Positions 13,800-15,215 of a DNA stretch of 15,215 nt are shown here, piece by piece; within the stretch, counting starts at the first letter, position 1; each line of letters begins with the position of its first letter. The notes below the pieces were generated by a model that saw nothing but the letters and a program-made list of their open reading frames with translations, had not been told where the DNA came from and did no database searches. Source of the stretch: J029 sp964482495 (GTDB lineage: Bacteria > Planctomycetota > UBA1135); assembly GCA_964482495.1 (NCBI GenBank), contig CAYZXS010000069.1, positions 1 through 15,215 of the forward strand, written 5' to 3'. The position numbers and the translations under genes are program-made.

Positions 13800-13831
13800 C
13801 CGCGGCCGGCGCATTCCTGCGCCGGCCGCGG
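13800..13831. terminator. Perfect 14-bp GC hairpin between convergent genes
   Basis: CCGCGGCCGGCGCA (13800-13813) pairs perfectly with 13818-13831 around the loop TTCC. It lies between the tilS stop (13726) and the DUF481 gene stop (13872), so it could end transcription from both sides. Neither side has a T-tract, so it is not a canonical intrinsic terminator; a Rho-helped or 3'-end-protecting hairpin is the alternative. Confidence 0.55.
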
Positions 13832-13871
13832 AGAGGGCAGACCCGATGGTCCGCTCAGATGGGCAAGCTCC

Positions 13872-14621
13872 TTACCAGGACGTCCCGACCTGCAGGAAGT
13901 AGATCCAGTCCGTCTTCTCGAAGCCCGGCGCCGGGGTGTTGTCCCAAGCCGTCGCCACGCCCGCTTCCAGGTGCCAGGTCCCATTCATGGCCCAGCGCAG
14001 CTTGGCTTCGGCGGTCGCCGAGCGGTCGTCGGTCTCGTCGAAGCTCTGGAAGAACTCCGCCTTGAAGGTCGACACCAGGTCCTCGGAGAGGTGGTTCTCG
14101 TAGTTGCAGGCGGCGCGGCCGTTCAGGGCCATGTCACCCGAGAGCACCCCGACGTTGTTCTCCTTCAGGGCCGACGGGCCGCCTTCGAGCGAGAACTGGG
14201 CCTTGTCGTCCTTCCAGCGCCAGGTGTAGCCGCCCCCGACACCCACGTCCTCGCGGATCTGCAGGCCGGTGGGGACGTTGCGGCGGGCCGAACCCTTGCC
14301 GTAGGCGTAGAGGTTGTCCTCGGCGTCGAGGAAGCGGTGGTGCTCCACCGAGCCCTGGTAGAGACGGCTGCTGGTGGTGGCGTCGTCGGTGATCCGGTCG
14401 GTCTGGCGCACCGCGGCGTAGTTGGCGGTGAAGATCCAGCGCAGGCCCGGGGCCTCGTACTTCGAGGTGATGTCGGCCGACGACAGGACGCTGGCGTTGT
14501 TGCCCGTCATGTAGATCAAGCCGGCGCTGGCGTTGCCGGACCAGTTGGAGTTCTCTTCTTCGCCGGGGGCTTGAGCCACCGCGACGGAGCCGAGGAGGAG
14601 GAAGGTGAACAGCTTGAGCAT
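13872..14621 (-). CDS. DUF481-type outer-membrane beta-barrel protein
   Basis: A 249-residue protein with a signal peptide (MLKLFTFLLLGSVAVAQA). The mature part begins NSNWSGNASAGLIYMTGNNA, the W-G-n-G-TGN pattern typical of DUF481/YdiY-like barrels. It continues as alternating amphipathic strands (ITSKYEAPGLRWIFTANYAA; LYAYGKGSARRNVPTGLQIR; GVGGGYTWRW; FKAEFFQSFDETDD). It ends in a strand with a C-terminal aromatic (YFLQVGTSW), the signature recognised by the outer-membrane assembly machinery. This implies a diderm cell. Precise role unknown; relatives are described only as salt- or stress-linked outer-membrane proteins. Stands alone, convergent with tilS. Confidence 0.87.
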   Translation of the reverse strand: MLKLFTFLLLGSVAVAQAPGEEENSNWSGNASAGLIYMTGNNASVLSSADITSKYEAPGLRWIFTANYAAVRQTDRITDDATTSSRLYQGSVEHHRFLDAEDNLYAYGKGSARRNVPTGLQIREDVGVGGGYTWRWKDDKAQFSLEGGPSALKENNVGVLSGDMALNGRAACNYENHLSEDLVSTFKAEFFQSFDETDDRSATAEAKLRWAMNGTWHLEAGVATAWDNTPAPGFEKTDWIYFLQVGTSW

Positions 14622-14660
14622 GAGGGTTTCAGGGAAGGGGGCCGGTAGACGGAAGCCGCC

Positions 14661-14666
14661 ATCGTA
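14661..14666 (-). promoter_or_regulatory. Putative -10 element (TACGAT) of the DUF481 gene
   Basis: On the minus strand GCTACGATGGCGGCTTC lies about 40 nt before the ATG at 14621. It shares 15 of 17 bases with the sequence right before rlmN. Here the leader would be about 30 nt, without an obvious Shine-Dalgarno. Confidence 0.4.
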
Positions 14667-14706
14667 GCGCTCTACCGGGATCCATCTAGGGGATGGCCCC
14701 GCGGGT

Positions 14707-15215
14707 TCAATCCCCAGACTCCTCGCGCGGCGCCACCGGCCAGAAGGCCTCGCGGGGGCGGATCACCAGGTCGCGGAACAGCGCCGCGGTGTCCTGGCCG
14801 ACGCCGACGGCCACGCCGCCGCTCATCTCCTCGGCGGTCCAGTCCTCCGGGAAGGTGGCCTGGGCCTCCTCGCCGACGGTGACGCTGCCGCCGCCGCGGG
14901 CGTCGACTTCGACCAGGAAGTGGAAGAACTGGGCCGAGGCGATCGACTGCTGCTTGACCCGGGCGAAGACGGTCGACGCGGACTCGCCCTCCTTGAAGCT
15001 GCGGTAGACGTCGTAGAGCGACAGCTCGGCGCCGTTCTCGATCTCGACGGTCTTCCGGGGCAGGCCGTTCTGCTGCACCCCCAGCCGGATCTGGGCCCGC
15101 TCCCGGCCGTCGATCTGGATCGTGCCGCGGATGTCGAAGGGCGGCGCCAGGTGGCGCAGGTTGCGCTCGCCCACGCGCAGGGTGGTGTTGCTCCGGTTCT
15201 CCGGGGTGTAGATCA
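14707..15215 (-). CDS. Partial hypothetical protein (N-terminus outside the window)
   Basis: The frame is open from the right edge of the window to TGA at 14709-14707, giving at least 168 residues. A GTG at 15174 exists, but the frame continues upstream with normal-looking protein (IYTPENRSNTTLR), so the gene probably starts beyond the window. The visible sequence is beta-rich: LAPPFDIRGTIQIDG, ERAQIRLGVQQNG, QFFHFLVEVDARGGGSVTV, then an amphipathic C-terminus ending PVAPREESGD. No family recognised. Alternating hydrophobic strands suggest a beta-sandwich, possibly lectin- or LamG-like, but this is a guess. Transcribed toward the DUF481 gene, with 85 nt between. Confidence 0.65.
   Translation of the reverse strand, partial: IYTPENRSNTTLRVGERNLRHLAPPFDIRGTIQIDGRERAQIRLGVQQNGLPRKTVEIENGAELSLYDVYRSFKEGESASTVFARVKQQSIASAQFFHFLVEVDARGGGSVTVGEEAQATFPEDWTAEEMSGGVAVGVGQDTAALFRDLVIRPREAFWPVAPREESGD

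Overview
The window is GC-rich bacterial chromosome. Codon choice is strongly G/C-ending, long shadow frames lie opposite nearly every gene, and Shine-Dalgarno sequences are largely absent. The mix of an FG-GAP-type secreted protein, a secreted propeller-like protein, a DUF481 outer-membrane barrel, an Eis-like acetyltransferase and a SatD-family protein around ordinary housekeeping genes suggests a Gram-negative, probably Planctomycetota-like environmental bacterium. The taxon is an inference from gene content and protein style only.

Left part (1-6434): four genes alternate with an interspersed palindromic repeat. Order: repeat R1, secreted propeller-like protein (+), R2, secreted FG-GAP protein (+), R3, RlmN-family radical SAM methyltransferase (+), R4, secreted CarboxypepD_reg-type protein (-), R5, then the 3' end of accD (-). 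A 44-nt unit occurs six times as singles (R1, R3), as 61-nt palindromes (R2, R4), and as a 133-nt, 65-bp-arm hairpin with a 3-nt loop (R5). Outer unit ends run into coding sequence: both RlmN and AccD end in the repeat-encoded residues GSDID followed by TGA, and the secreted protein between R4 and R5 reads through R4 into antisense rlmN. This mosaic, BIME/REP-like family is the most unusual thing in the window. No copy is seen from 6435 to 15215.

Middle part (6416-10450): a minus-strand run rpe -> Eis-like GNAT -> accD (rpe and the GNAT overlap by ATGA), diverging from a small membrane protein gene (+) that converges with a SatD-family gene (-). An AT-rich inverted repeat that could be an operator lies upstream of the SatD-like gene.

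Right part (10379-15215): a minus-strand gap-pgk glycolytic pair with a promoter-like TAGAAT and an intrinsic terminator; divergent tilS (+); a perfect GC hairpin; a DUF481 outer-membrane protein gene (-); and the 3' part of an unrecognised gene (-) running off the window.

Many starts have a TAnnnT -10-like hexamer 6-16 nt upstream of the initiation codon and no Shine-Dalgarno, which suggests short-leader or leaderless mRNAs. The central-metabolism genes (gap, pgk, rpe, accD) and RNA-modification genes (rlmN, tilS) look intact, apart from the repeat-derived C-termini.
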